DNA from: Takifugu bimaculatus
Lineage: Eukaryota > Chordata > Actinopteri > Tetraodontiformes > Tetraodontidae
NCBI GenBank assembly: GCA_004026145.2
Contig: CP034995.1
Span: 6,116,240 to 6,180,239, forward strand
Direction of reading: 5' to 3'
DNA length: 64,000 nt
Part shown: positions 11,077-22,848 of the stretch, in pieces
Position numbering within the stretch: position 1 is the stretch's first letter
Layout: every line of letters starts with the position of its first letter
Translations under genes and position numbers: made by a program
Notes under the pieces: model-generated
What the model saw: only the letters and a program-made list of their open reading frames with translations
What the model was told of the DNA's origin: nothing
Databases searched by the model: none

Positions 11077-14000
11077 CTCTCTCAGGTTACAGGAAGTGGG
11101 GCAGCAATAACTACAGCGGTGAGGCACAGTCAGATGACGTTTGCTATTGTGCTTCAGCCGTTTAACATCCGTGTTAGCAGTATTGATTGACATCAATGCT
11201 GGACAAACTCAGCTGAAGCGTAATCAGGGAGGATGACCTGACACCAGATCACTGGGAGGCGTAGAGAAGAAGCTGAGTGCCAGATTAGAGTCTGTCTAGA
11301 ATGGATCAAATCCAAAGAGACAGACAGGAATTACTATCCTCTGCTGCAGCAGCTGAATCTGTCAGTAAAAGATCTATTCTCTTTTGGTGGACGGCTGCTG
11401 TTTTTCATACCCACCAGCTCTTTTCACGTTTGCTTCTGGGGGATTTTACCTACCGCTCCAGAGGGATGAGATGCAGCGTTTAAGCTCCTGCTGGCCCCAC
11501 ATGTGCTTAATGGAGCCCACATACATCTGCACTCATGGATCCAATTCAAAGAAGACAGAGACTTTGAAAACGGGAATGCCGACTTTCAGATTTAAATTCT
11601 GCCAAATCTCTTCTCCAAATCTAGCGTGAAAACCCTGCTGAGATTAAGCAGAGGCAGCACTTTAAGCAGCCCTGACAGATGGACTGGCTAATTCACTTTA
11701 GCCATGAGCAAGAGACGCTTTCTATTTCTCACCCCTTCCTCACCCCCTGCAAAGCAGCTCGCCTCCCCTTCTACAAAGCCCAATCTGCTGTTAGCCTCCC
11801 CCAGCACACACACAGAGCTCAGACCTTCCCATCTTCCCCACCAGTTTCATGTCACCCAGTGAGCCCAGAGTAAATCCGATTCCACATTGAGCGCCACCAC
11901 AAGACACCAAGGACTCTGTCAGTCCATGTCCAACTGCTCCTCAGACACAGTCCTGACCCACCCCCACCCCTTTCCTGCTGCCACCCACCAACATCCTACA
12001 TATTAGTCACAGAATTCAGAGAGAAAATGGGTCTCACCTCCACAGGAACATTTTAAGAGGCATAAAATAAACAGAAGCCCCTCATCTCTCAACTTCCCAC
12101 TGCACTTATTAATTTTCCCAAACTGACAAGTCAAGTGTTAAATTTGTATCTGTGTGTGTGTATGTGTGTGTGTGAGAGCCTGGTGGGCCTGACAATTCAA
12201 GTCTTAAATATGTGTACCTGTGTGCCCTTGTGTGTGTGTGTGCATTGTGAACATCTTTATTTGTCAGACCCACTGACATCAGTGGCCTCATGTTCACATT
12301 GTTCATTAACATTCACATCAGTACCAGGCTCCTTTCTCACCGCGCATTCTACTACATATGCAAATGAGTATAAACAGTGCCCCCCCACCCACTTACCCAC
12401 CCACCATTAGTTAACCAGCCATGAATTCCAAAGACAAGAACAGGAACTTTACTGATTGTTGAAGATGGTCCTCAATGATGTAGAGGCACAATAAATACTC
12501 TGTTTTGCATAGCACCCCCTCTGGTATTAATGATAAAATGGATAGTAGTTCTACTCTGGACTAAACCAACATTGTTTGAGTCATTTAAACATTGAGGCAA
12601 TGAGAGGCTAGTTGTGGCATCTGTAGTGTAGCAGCAACACAAGTCACCAACTTTAACCAATAAACAGTAATGATGCTGAACCCAGGCTCATGTTGAGGGG
12701 TGCACATTCTCAACACCTGTCAGGAGGATTTATTTTAGGGCAAGTCAATGGTTTATTGACCAAGAAACCACCAATCCTGCACAATAGCAGCCTGTTGCCC
12801 ACCATGTGGGTCACAATGAATGAATCTTGTGTTGATCCAGGCCACCTCCTGTGTTGTTAGTTGTGTTTGTGCATCCCAGCTGAGCTGTACATTGACCCAA
12901 TATTCATCTGTGCATTGTAGCAACATGTCCCAATACATTTGGAAAAGTGGCCAATGATGCTTTTATGTCTGCCCTCCCACCTGACTCAGCTCAGTGTCCA
13001 CTGACCAGACCAGTGTGGCCAACACCTATATGGGACCTGGCTCGCTTCACGTGTTGCCCCAGTTCTGCCCGCATTTCAATGAGGACTGTCCTCAGGAACC
13101 AACGCTGCTATTGTTGTTAACGGCACACCAGTTCACACACACTTTTACACCCATCCACTTATCATTAATGAGCACATCACCTTCAGGAATGCCGTTTTCG
13201 ACATTAGTGGTCTCCCAGCATTACCACCGAGGATTGCCAGCAGCTCCAAAGCAGTAGATTTTCAGTCATTCCTGGTGCAGTAATCAGGGGTGAACCTTCC
13301 CCTTTCAGTGGAGCTTCAGCCCCTTTCAGCTGTGCTGGGTCTTTGTAAAGAAGAACATCTGTGTTGTGGTTCTAGAGAGTGGTGTGTTCACCTTTTTGTG
13401 TTGGTGGCGGCAGGTCTGCGTCATGGCCTGGGTCAGCTGACCTTCAGCGATGGAACCTGCTTCACTGGACAGTTTGAGAACGGCCTATTCAACGGCTGTG
13501 GCGTGCTGGTGTTCGCCGACGGCTCCAGGTGTGTGGCTCAGGCCATCTTTATATCAGCTCATGTGTTTACTGTTTCTGTGGTGAGATGATGATGTTGTCA
13601 TGGTTTCTAGCTCCCAGGAACAATCAGTCCTCAGGGCTGCTGCTGTAACGCTCCCCTGAGGGTGTTTTATTCGGTCTATCTCTGTTTTAGATACGAGGGC
13701 GAATTTGTCCAGGGTAAATTTCAAGGTGTCGGCGTCTTCACTTGTTTCGATGGGATGAGATTTGAAGGCGAGTTTAAGAGCGGATGTGTGGACGGTCACG
13801 GTGAGATGAACCATCAGCTGATTCTTATATTCACCTGCTGATAAATGCAAATCATCTTTTGTCGGTCATGAGTCCTGACAAAGACGAAGGCGCCAAGCTT
13901 CTGGCTTGAGGAAACGTTTATGTTCTAGATGTCGCTAACCTCCAGAATTTGATACCTTGATGATGACTTCAGAGATTTGTTGTATCAAATGCTGAAAAGA

Positions 14001-14502
14001 TCAAAGTTCATCATCAAGTTCTTCATTGGTGGTGCATCCCTAGTAATGGTTTAGGTGTTTAGACATTTGTCCTGTTTGCTCTCAATCAGCACATGCTGGG
14101 TGGAATAAGGCATTGCCATGACAACCAGCTTCTCTCCTGAGTGCTGCCTGACAGCCTGAGAGACGTTTTAAAGCAAGTTTGGGAGCTAAACAGTGACCCA
14201 AGTTAACAGTTAACCTAAAACCTGTCAAACAAAGGTGGGACCTGATGAGAGGAGATTACCAGGACACACAGGGGATCTGGAGGTCCTGGCTCAGCTGCCC
14301 TCACGGTCTGGTGCAGACAGGAAGTAATTCGGTAACTTTATGCTTTTTTGCTTCAGGGGCTCTTGTGTTTGTGGACGGAGGCCCTGACAGCAGCCAGGAG
14401 GGCCTTTTTCAGAACAACCAGCTGATGAGGAAAGAGAGCAGCCAGTCTGCCATCCGGAGAGCTCTGGCTGGGGCCGCTATGGCCCGAGCTTTGGCCATGT
14501 GA
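10399..14502 (+). CDS. morn4: MORN repeat-containing protein 4
   Basis: Four coding exons join without frame loss: 10399-10465, 13414-13528, 13691-13800 and 14357-14502, giving 145 aa (human MORN4 is about 146). The start MTLTRGSFSYSSGEEY matches the conserved N-terminus. MORN repeats follow at about residues 16-36 (YHGEWKEG), 39-60 (FTGQFENGLFNG), 62-83 (YEGEFVQGKFQG) and 85-98 (FEGEFKSG). The C-terminal part (EGLFQNNQLMRKE) is the family's short tail. All borders are GT/AG. MORN4 (fly retinophilin) binds the tail of class III myosins and travels to the tips of actin protrusions in photoreceptors and hair cells, which is known for the family and not shown here. It lies tail-to-tail with hoga1, its neighbour in human too. 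RFX-like motifs upstream may point to ciliated or sensory-cell expression. No frameshift. Confidence 0.93.
10978..11074. repeat. (GT)n-(GA)n compound microsatellite in morn4 intron
   Basis: GT dinucleotides with GA interruptions lead into an uninterrupted GA run (about 11029-11074). Confidence 0.93.
11075..13413 (+). other. Coding intron 1 of morn4, distal part
   Basis: No extra exon is visible. It contains interrupted GT tracts near 12150-12245. One flanking motif (GAGCCTGGTGGGC, about 12175-12187) resembles sequence at about 1436-1448 elsewhere in the window. Confidence 0.6.
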
Positions 14503-15356
14503 CCAAGCCCAGGACCAGGGTCTTCCTCCCACCTTCGTCCCCGTCCCGACAGTTTTAGCAGCTCCTCCAGTCTCCCTGTCCTCACACTTTCCTGAAGTGT
14601 CACTGATTCTGGATCAGCTGAGCCAAAACCAGATTAAGACAAAAGCACTTCAGCCTTTTCCAGGAAACACCCATTTGGGCATGTTTGATTCTTCTGATGG
14701 AACCTGGATTTTGAAAAAGGGATTTTAGGATGTAAAAGGTTGATTTCCCTGAAGTTTTAAAGCACCTTGTGTCTTTGATGGAGGAACCTTTTTAGTGGCA
14801 GCTTAATTAATGTTTCCAAACTGAGGTGGAAATGTGTCTGACACGTCCACGTAACAGCTGAAGTGCCTAATTTCTTTTGATCCTTAATTAGTTCCTGCTG
14901 CTCATCACCATCCAAACTGTTAGATTAATAGCTTTGAGCTCTAATTAGTGTGCACATCAACTTTTACTGACTGAAATACAGAGGAGGTTCGCTAATGGAC
15001 ACCAGTATCGACTGATTAAAATGTGGACTTTAAAATATTGTTCAAACTAAAGCATCTGAACAAATTTAGGTCAGAGATTTGGGTCCTTCACTAAAGATCT
15101 GTATGCAGGTGCTAATTAAACCAAACTGATTAATTGATGAACTTTCAGTTAATTCTAATTAACTGGTTTTGTCTGGATGTAGGTTCTAACCTCAGAGGTG
15201 TTCAGACTGTAAAAGCCTTTAAGGCTAATTTAATAAGTTTTTTACTCAGATCTGAAAATCCACTCAGACAGAGTCCTAAACATTGGGGAGCTACTGATCC
15301 TGTTGGAGAAAATATCTAATAATTTTCTGCAGAAATATTATAGTTGGTATAACATG
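14503..15356. other. 3' flank of morn4 rich in TAAT/ATTA cores
   Basis: This probably includes the morn4 3'UTR. No AATAAA is found nearby; an ATTAAA lies near 15013. Between 14860 and 15180 there is a cluster of TTAATTAG, CTAATTAG, TAATTAA and GATTAATTG cores of the kind bound by homeodomains, but AT-rich DNA gives these by chance. No ORF of interest. Confidence 0.4.
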
Positions 15357-15625
15357 ACCCTCCAATCTTTGTAGACCTCCATCACATCTTTGTAGAGCTC
15401 CATAATGTCTTTGTAGACCTCTGTCAGGTCTTTGTAGATGTTTGTGTCTTTGTAGACCTCTGTCAGGTCTTTGTAGATGTTTGTGTCTTTGTAGACCTCT
15501 CTCAGGTCTTTGTAGATGTTTGTGTCTTTGTAGACCTCCATCACATCTTTGTAGACCTCCATCACACCTCTGTAGACCTCCATCACATCTTTGTAGATCT
15601 CCATCACATCCTTGTAGACTCTTTG
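15357..15625. repeat. Minisatellite, about 21-bp unit with a 39-bp sub-block
   Basis: Tandem copies of a unit like CTTTGTAGACCTCCATCACA. In the middle, a 39-bp block (CTTTGTAGACCTCTGTCAGG followed by TCTTTGTAGATGTTTGTGT) occurs three times with one to two changes. The minus strand reads as a repeated YKD(V/L) peptide purely because the unit is a multiple of three. Confidence 0.93.
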
Positions 15626-18146
15626 TTTTTCTTGTAATCATTTTAAGGAGACCGGCAGAAGCTTCAGGGTTCCAGATGGGTGTTTCCTCCTGTTAAGAAT
15701 CTTCTTGTTGGTGCTTTAGTATTTAAAACCTTTAATAACTTGTGAAGTTCACTGGTGTCCTAAGGTGGGAGATCAGCAGGACTTATCCCCTCAGTGCCAA
15801 ACTCACAGTGCCACCAGGCTGCAGCTGATCCAGAGTCAGTGGCTCATGTTGAGGGGGAAAATGAGTGCACTTCCTGTTTGTTGGTGCAATTTTATCATGA
15901 CATGCAATTAACGCTCGACAGTGATCGACAGTTACTGGCTCCGCCTTCAGACCTGAGCAATTTTCCAGAACAAACAAATCGTTTCACCTTAGGATCAGAC
16001 TCAGAAACAGACTGATTGAAGCTACTGGCTGTTTTGGTCCTGTAAACACCAGGAACTAGAGATCAACTGATCACACAATTGCTCTGATCAATTAAATTAC
16101 TGGTGCACCTTTTTGATGCAAGTCACACCTTGTCATCTTTTCAACTCCACTCCTGCTTTATGATGTTGATTTTAAAAACTCAAGGTGAGGTTCAGCTCTG
16201 TGTGTGTGTGGGGGGCACATCTCAGACCTTTAACCTGCCCTCAACCTGGATCAGAGGCTCTGAATGTTGCCTTTAGCTCAGAGGTTCCATCTGTTCCATC
16301 AGGTTCTGGTGTTCATACACAAACTCAAACCTTGTGAATTTGTTTTTCATGGTTCAGTGTAAACAATGTTTATTGAAAATGAGCCCCCTTTAACTGCAAC
16401 TTGAAAATTGCCATTTGACATTAACAACGCTGCTGGTTTTAGGTTTCACAGTGACGAGTTTCAGCGATGGAGGCAAAAACAATCTAAAACTGAAACTAGG
16501 AGTTTTCCTCCACATTTCCAAAGAAGGATAACTCCTCTGTTGGTGTTTTGCAATTGGCGGAGCTATGATATCCGTCAAAGAGGCCTCTGAGTTGAAGTTA
16601 GCGCCTTTAAATGTTTTTTTTTTATGTTTTATTGTGAAATGGGAAGAATACACATGAGGAGCACAGATGCAATTGTTATCGTGAATGTTCGGAAAAACTA
16701 CTGTAAATATAAAGAAATGGAAAATGTGGCTATTAATCATTGCGCTAAGCTAATTAAAGTAGTGTATTAGTCAGTGTAAATTTAAATAAGGAACACTGTG
16801 TTTGCAGACTGATGTCCAACCTAAGGAGAAAAGTTGTGTCTGTTATTCTCTGTGGCTGAAAGACTGTTATTGGACACCAGGAGCCTCACATGCTAACTCT
16901 GCTAAGGATGTTTACCATTACACATGTTTCTGTCTCATGTTAACAAAGTCAGCTGTTTCTACCTGTAGAATCAGGACAATGATTATTATAAGCTGATGTC
17001 AGAGTTGCTACCCACTGTGATGCCATCAACTATTATGGCTAATAACTAGTAGCTGTGTATACTAATATTGATTTTGGAGAAGCTAAGTGGGGAATCTGGC
17101 AGAAAGCTAACTCCTTTGTTGTTAATGTTAATGTTAGTCCTTTACAAGTCAGTATTATAGCTATTTAATGCTAACAACTATTAGCTTAACTGTGTCATTT
17201 GATGGCTAAACCTGAACTCAAATCTCAGCTTTTGTCACAGTTACAGATGTGCGGTTTCTGGGAGTTTGGTTCATTTTTTTTTTACATGTGTGTATTTACA
17301 AAGCTACATGGTGTTGTGCTCACATGAAGCCTAAAGATCTTATGGTGTTATGAGTTTTGGCAGATCCATCATGTTTTTAATTTTTTAACACCTTCACACT
17401 GCAACTTGCCTGTTCTGACCTGATCTGTGACCTGAAGCAAACCAAACCCACCATCATAATCACCTCAATGAGCAGAAAGCAGCTCTGCCAGGCTCCAACA
17501 ATCAGCTGACAGTTCAACAAGTGCCTGAACACGAACCTGCTCCGACTGTGCTGTCAACACTTTAATACTGCCGGCTGTTCTACCCTCACACTTCCTATTT
17601 AAATGATCTCTGGCAAAGAGAAAAACCAGGTTTGAAGCAATACCCTCAGACATGTTTGTTTCATTCGGGGCTCGTTCTCCTCATGGCACTTTTAACCCTG
17701 GACACAGGAGGACACTGAAGCTGGAATGTCTCTGTTGCTAAGTGAAGATCTGAAAACGTGTTTTCAGTGGAACAATAAAGATGCATGAATCTGAACTGGT
17801 TTCCAGGCTGTTTCTTTATGCTGTCATAGGTGTGAAAGAGGCCACAGCCACACACGGACCCTTGAACCAGCAAGGTAAACACACACATGGGGGGACTCTG
17901 ATCACGCACCTCTCTGGTTTTATTTGCGGAGCGAGGCTGTCGGAAATGCCCCTCCCCCCACACTGTTCTCCCCTCCCCCTCCCCCCGCTGCTGTCACTAA
18001 AATAGCTTTAAGGTGTGTTTATGTTGGACTTTAACCCCTCCGCCTGTTCCGTCTCCTTGGAAACTGCCCAGAGTTCTCTTAATTTGTATCATCTCAATCT
18101 CAAGTGCTGCAGCAGTTTTGTCTATTTGCCCCTAATCATAGAGCCT

Positions 18147-18160
18147 GTTGCCATGGCGAA
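18147..18160. promoter_or_regulatory. Partial RFX/X-box-like motif
   Basis: GTTGCCATGGCGAA has a perfect left X-box half (GTTGCC) and a degenerate right half (GGCGAA). It sits in the non-repetitive block at 17990-18200. Confidence 0.25.
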
Positions 18161-20219
18161 GTATAAATGTGCTCTGCAGATCATCTTCACCTGACAGCAG
18201 AAGAGTGTGAGCATCCGATTGTTCCCTGGCAGGATTCCTGCATATCGCCACATCTTAAAAAAGAATCCCCCAAACAGAATTTCTGCTTTCTTCTCATCTG
18301 ATCTGATCTCCTATTTCATCACATCACGTCTTCTTCAGAGAGAAGCCTCCAAAAGCTTCAGCCACATTTAGAGAGGAAGTGCACTCAGCATACTGATAAG
18401 AGTGCGACCACTTCAGGGACCGCCGCCACCCTCCTGAAGTGTCGGTGAGAGCAAGGAGACGCCATCCTGAGCTGATTGCTGTGTTTTCAGGAGGCCACAG
18501 TTGAGACCGAGTGTGCATCTCCATGTAAATGTGCCTGTGTGAGTGGGGAGTTTATCACAGGTGTTTTCATGAATCAAAACTTCAGCAGCTCTGAGGAGGA
18601 AGGAGCCTCCCTCTATTTCTTAAAACTTAATATAAATGGAGGAGAAGCTTCAGCCTTTACATCAGAACTAAAGCCTTGGTCGCCCTTTACTGGGGGGGTT
18701 GCCCTGAAGATGTTGGCTCCACCCTCTGCTGTTCTGGGAGACTACCTTGTTTGTTCTCAGGCTGATTTAATGGATGTTTTTGTTGGTTACTTTCTGAATG
18801 TGTGGGCGGAGGAAGTGAAACACCTTTTTATTTACATCAGCACTACCGACAGGAACTGTTTAGTTAAAGAGATAAACATCAGATGAAATAAACTCATCCA
18901 GGCCCCTAATTGTTCTGGTCCTAATAAACCAGAACACTGAGTCCATTATGAGCACACTGACCCCAATAAACTTCATCACCATCATCATCCTCATCATCAG
19001 GTGAAGCTGTGGATCAGCTGGGAGGGTAGAGGGGAGAGGTAACTCCTCAGACATGAGGAGAGGAGGGAAGGACATTGAGACCTTCTCTACATATTCAACA
19101 TTTTCAGTCCATCCAAAGATGAACCAGACTTTGATGCTCAGAGGGATCTTCAGGATTTCAACAGACATCCTCTTTAGACCTTCGTCCAACGTCGCTGACC
19201 AGCAGAAAAATACTCTTCAGTCGGTTTGCAGAGAAACCACGAGGCTGCGCTTCATGATTAGAACCAAGGAGCCAGGATGAAACCAAGCAAGAGAAGCCTC
19301 CCCAGTGTGACTAGCCAGTTTTGTGACGTTTTCCTTCCTGCACAATGGAAGACATCGCAGACGTCAGATTACTGAAGGACAATGAAACAACTTTGGTTTC
19401 AGATGACGACGAAGCGTCGTTCCAGTTCAGCGAGCTTCAGCTCTGATTCCTAACAGGGAGGAGGGGGCACAGAGGGCCAGGGGAGGAAGGGGGTGTCTGG
19501 GAATGTTTAAAGCTCACTTTTAATCCACAGAGAGGCAAGACAGAGAGGGATGGAGCATTATATGCTACACTACACAGAGAGGTCAGCACATGGCTGGAGG
19601 GCTGTGATGGAGGGAGAGGGAGGATGGAGGGAGGAGACAGATGACAAACTGTCAGGTGTGGAGGGACGATGAATGTATGAATGTTGGATGCAGTTGATGC
19701 AGTAAAACATCATCAGACTGTGTGTCTGTGAGTGAGTGTGTGTGTTCTTCATTTAATGTCTCCTCTCCTCAGTGTGACACTGCAGCTGAGGGCATCTTTT
19801 GCTGAGTCGCCATTTGGTCCCCCTACGAGTCAGAAGAGAAACCGCCCCCCGGGTTCCACAACCTCCTACTGGGATCAAAGGAATGCCATTAGCGGGGCCG
19901 AGGGACAGTGGGGCGCGTCGCCTTCTAGTGGTTATGGAGAAGAACTGTAACCATCCATTAAAAACGTTCATCCTGGAGTATTCAAAATGGCCCAAAAATT
20001 TAATATCATAAGGTAATAAGAAAAAAAATCTGCAAAGCCTCAATTTTGAATATTTGAAGCATTTTTGCAACAGCTTGTGCTCAGCTTTATATTAAAAAGG
20101 AAGATGAATGAGGGTTTGGATGGGGAAAAACATCTGATTGGGATGTTTCACATGTCATTGTTTAGCATATTCCTCTCAGCGAACTTGCATGCTGTCCTAC
20201 CTCAGCAGCTTCTCCTAAC

Positions 20220-20233
20220 GTTGCTATAGCAAC
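20220..20233. promoter_or_regulatory. RFX/X-box-like perfect palindrome
   Basis: GTTGCTATAGCAAC is fully self-complementary and matches the two-half-site X-box layout. It lies between the 3' ends of morn4 and hoga1, so it would act as a distal element if functional. Confidence 0.4.
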
Positions 20234-21039
20234 CAGTATATTGCAGTGGAAAAGGAACCATCTGAAGCTTCGGACTTTCTAGACCTGCTTGTGGACCTGC
20301 TGGTCTTCACATGCACCACCAAATCCAGCCCACCAAAACCATCTGCTTTGTTGTCCACCTGTGTGCTTCCATGTGGACATCCTGGAGTTGTTCATGGGGG
20401 TGTTGGAGAGGTTGAACTTCCTCAAACCCACAGCGATCCTGCAGAGGAGGATCCATCACAGACAGAACCCGAACAATCATTGACTCCCACTATGTTGAAG
20501 ATGTAAAACTGCAGTTTGGACTATGGGTGTATCAGCACGACATCCCCCTCCCCTCCCCCATCACAAACACAAAGCATCACTTTTTTTTTCTTTCTATCCA
20601 GAAAGTTTTAAAAAGATCTCCTGTTAAAAAGGTGCTAATTGGAGTCTCGGTTGGATCAAAGGAAATGTTGGGTATAAAAAAAGCTGGTGGCTGTCATCGC
20701 CATGGCTACCTGCAGCAGTTGGCTTTAATTACCACAGTAATTACAGCTCTTAACGTTTTCCACATCTACACATCTCTGGCACATGTTTCTCCTGCAAAGT
20801 GAGTGTGACACCCTGTTCTGTCACACTGATTAAATCTGCTGGGGGGGGGGGGCGGAGCCACACTCACAATTAGATCAGAACCCTGTGCTGTCTTTCTCCT
20901 CCAGTCGTTTAGTCTGAACAGTCAAAAAGTTCCCAGAATGGAGAAATGAGTGTAGATCCAACAGTGACATTGGACAGATGTTTGCTTTGATCCAGTGATC
21001 AGGGTGTTAGATCCATTATGTTAAAGTTATCTCTTATTT

Positions 21040-21424
21040 GCTTTCACCTTGTTATATTCCTTATTCTTGTTATATTGTCTCTCATTACTTAATGTTTCTT
21101 ATTATTTGCTAATGCTTAATGTTCATGATGCTTGATATGTCAACTCGAACTTCTCTGGTCGAGGGCGACAGAAATGTCCTCTCCTCTCCTACCTATTCTC
21201 TCCTCTACCTGTCCTCCCCCCTCTCCTCTCTCTCTACCCAGCCAGACATCAGCAGGAGAGTCCCCCTACATGAGCCTGGTCCTGCTCAAGGTTTCTTCCT
21301 GTTAAAGGAGAGTTTTTCCTTGCCACTGTTACTTGTCTGGGGTTAGGCCCTGGGATTATGTAAAGCTCCTTGAAACAATTTTGATAGTGAAAGATGCTAT
21401 ATAAATAAAGATTGATTGATTGAT
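21040..21424 (+). mobile_element. Non-LTR retroelement 3' tail (teleost dispersed repeat)
   Basis: The segment contains the TTTCTTCCTGTTAAAGGAGA / GTTTTTCCTTGCCACTGT stretch that I recognise as a very common teleost interspersed repeat. It ends in CTATATAAATAAAGATTGAT followed by tandem GATT copies, typical of a LINE-type 3' terminus. No coding part is retained. Class assignment (L2-like or a SINE using such a tail) is from memory of the repeat, not a search. It ends directly at the hoga1 poly(A) signal. Confidence 0.6.
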
Positions 21425-21430
21425 TTTATT
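21425..21430 (-). terminator. hoga1: Candidate hoga1 poly(A) signal
   Basis: AATAAA on the minus strand, 110 bases past the hoga1 stop codon. It abuts the GATT tail of the retroelement that points towards it. Confidence 0.5.
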
Positions 21431-21539
21431 TGATAGTGCAGCAGCTTCATTTGCCCCCCATTGTAACAATGACTGGTTTCCAGGTGTGTGTGTGTCTCTC
21501 TCTCACTCACTCACTCACACACACGCACAAATGCACGTC

Positions 21540-22813
21540 TCACAGCCAGCCATTGGAGCAGAAGTCCCTCCTCAGCTGCTGGGTCTCAGCCTCTGTGAGT
21601 GGCTGCAGAGGAGATCGACAGGCGCCGCCGTGGAAACCAAACCACTCCATTGCCTGCTTGAGGGCAGGCACTCCCAACTTTCTGGTCACCTAGCAACACA
21701 GCACTGCAGTCAGAGCGGTTTCGCAGCTTTATCAATAAGAGCAGGCGTGATTACAGGTGATCAATGTTGGTTCTTTGTCATTTGACACCAACTGTTGCTT
21801 TATTTTCAATTCCAAAAAAGTTGATATTGAAATAATAAGTGTTTCTTTGTTCTCTTCTGTATTTTAGTTGGCAAGGGATGTCATCACGGTGGACGAGAAC
21901 TGGGTGATGTAGTCCAGGTGTGATAAACCTGTGTGAGCGGAGGATCAAAGTCCTCGGTGCAGCAGATGCTACTCACGGCCGCGTTGGGTTCGATGAGGCG
22001 TTGCTGCAGGGCTCTGGCTTCCTCCAAACGACCTGACACACACAGATGCTCCAGCTCACACACCTCCCGGCCCAGAACATTAGCCAGGGCACACACCCCA
22101 CCAACAGCACCTGAATATGCAGGCGACAGTGTAAAACCACGTGAAAAACTCATTGGGCAACATATATTCACAGACTTGACCCTCTGACCTTCTGCCCCAC
22201 CACAGCTCTTTGCTAAGCTAAATGCTAACGCAAGCTTGATGTCAAACAAAGGAGCACCCTGATGTTTGTGTAACCTGCTCAGGTTGTCATCAGGAGTTTT
22301 CAGGGTTTTGGCATGTGCATGAACTCTCAGAGTTTGTGATCAGCTGATGACCCGTGAGGTCGCTGGACATCTAGACAACCACGAGCGTGGTTTCACTACT
22401 GATCTCCAATACAGGCATCCATGGTGGGCGTTTCTGCCCACAGCCTCCGTCGTGGCCCCGGCATTGTAGTCTGCAGATTTTGCCTGCAGTTTGTTTCACT
22501 GACCTGACGGCGCTTATGTCTAGCAGCATCTTGATAGTCTTGAAACTGCGGACAATCATGGACAGTCCCTCCCACCCCCTCCATAACACAGTGAACAAAC
22601 TGAGAAGCAGCTTCAGCAGCAGACTCCTGCAGCCTCGCTGCTCTAAGGAACGGTACAGGAAGTCATTCCTGCCGTCCGCCATCAGACTATATAACTCATC
22701 CAAACCCAGCCAATAACAATAACTGTGTAATGTTCATGTTGTAATTTTATTTCTATTTTATTCTATATTTATGTATATATGCTTATAATATGTATATATT
22801 ATAATATGTATAT

Positions 22814-22848
<35 letters not shown>

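Larger units (their letters stand above)
15626..21039. other. Intergenic DNA between morn4 and hoga1
   Basis: No exon is recognisable on either strand. There are C- and G-rich short tracts and an oligo-G near 20840. A stretch near 17990-18200 looks non-repetitive and moderately conserved-like but contains no ORF. RFX-like sites at 18147 and 20220 are listed separately. Confidence 0.5.

Noticed and set aside
15291..15641. Minus-strand ORFs of repeated EVYKDVM / LQRCDGG
   Set aside because: Translation of a minisatellite whose units are multiples of three; two frames open at once.
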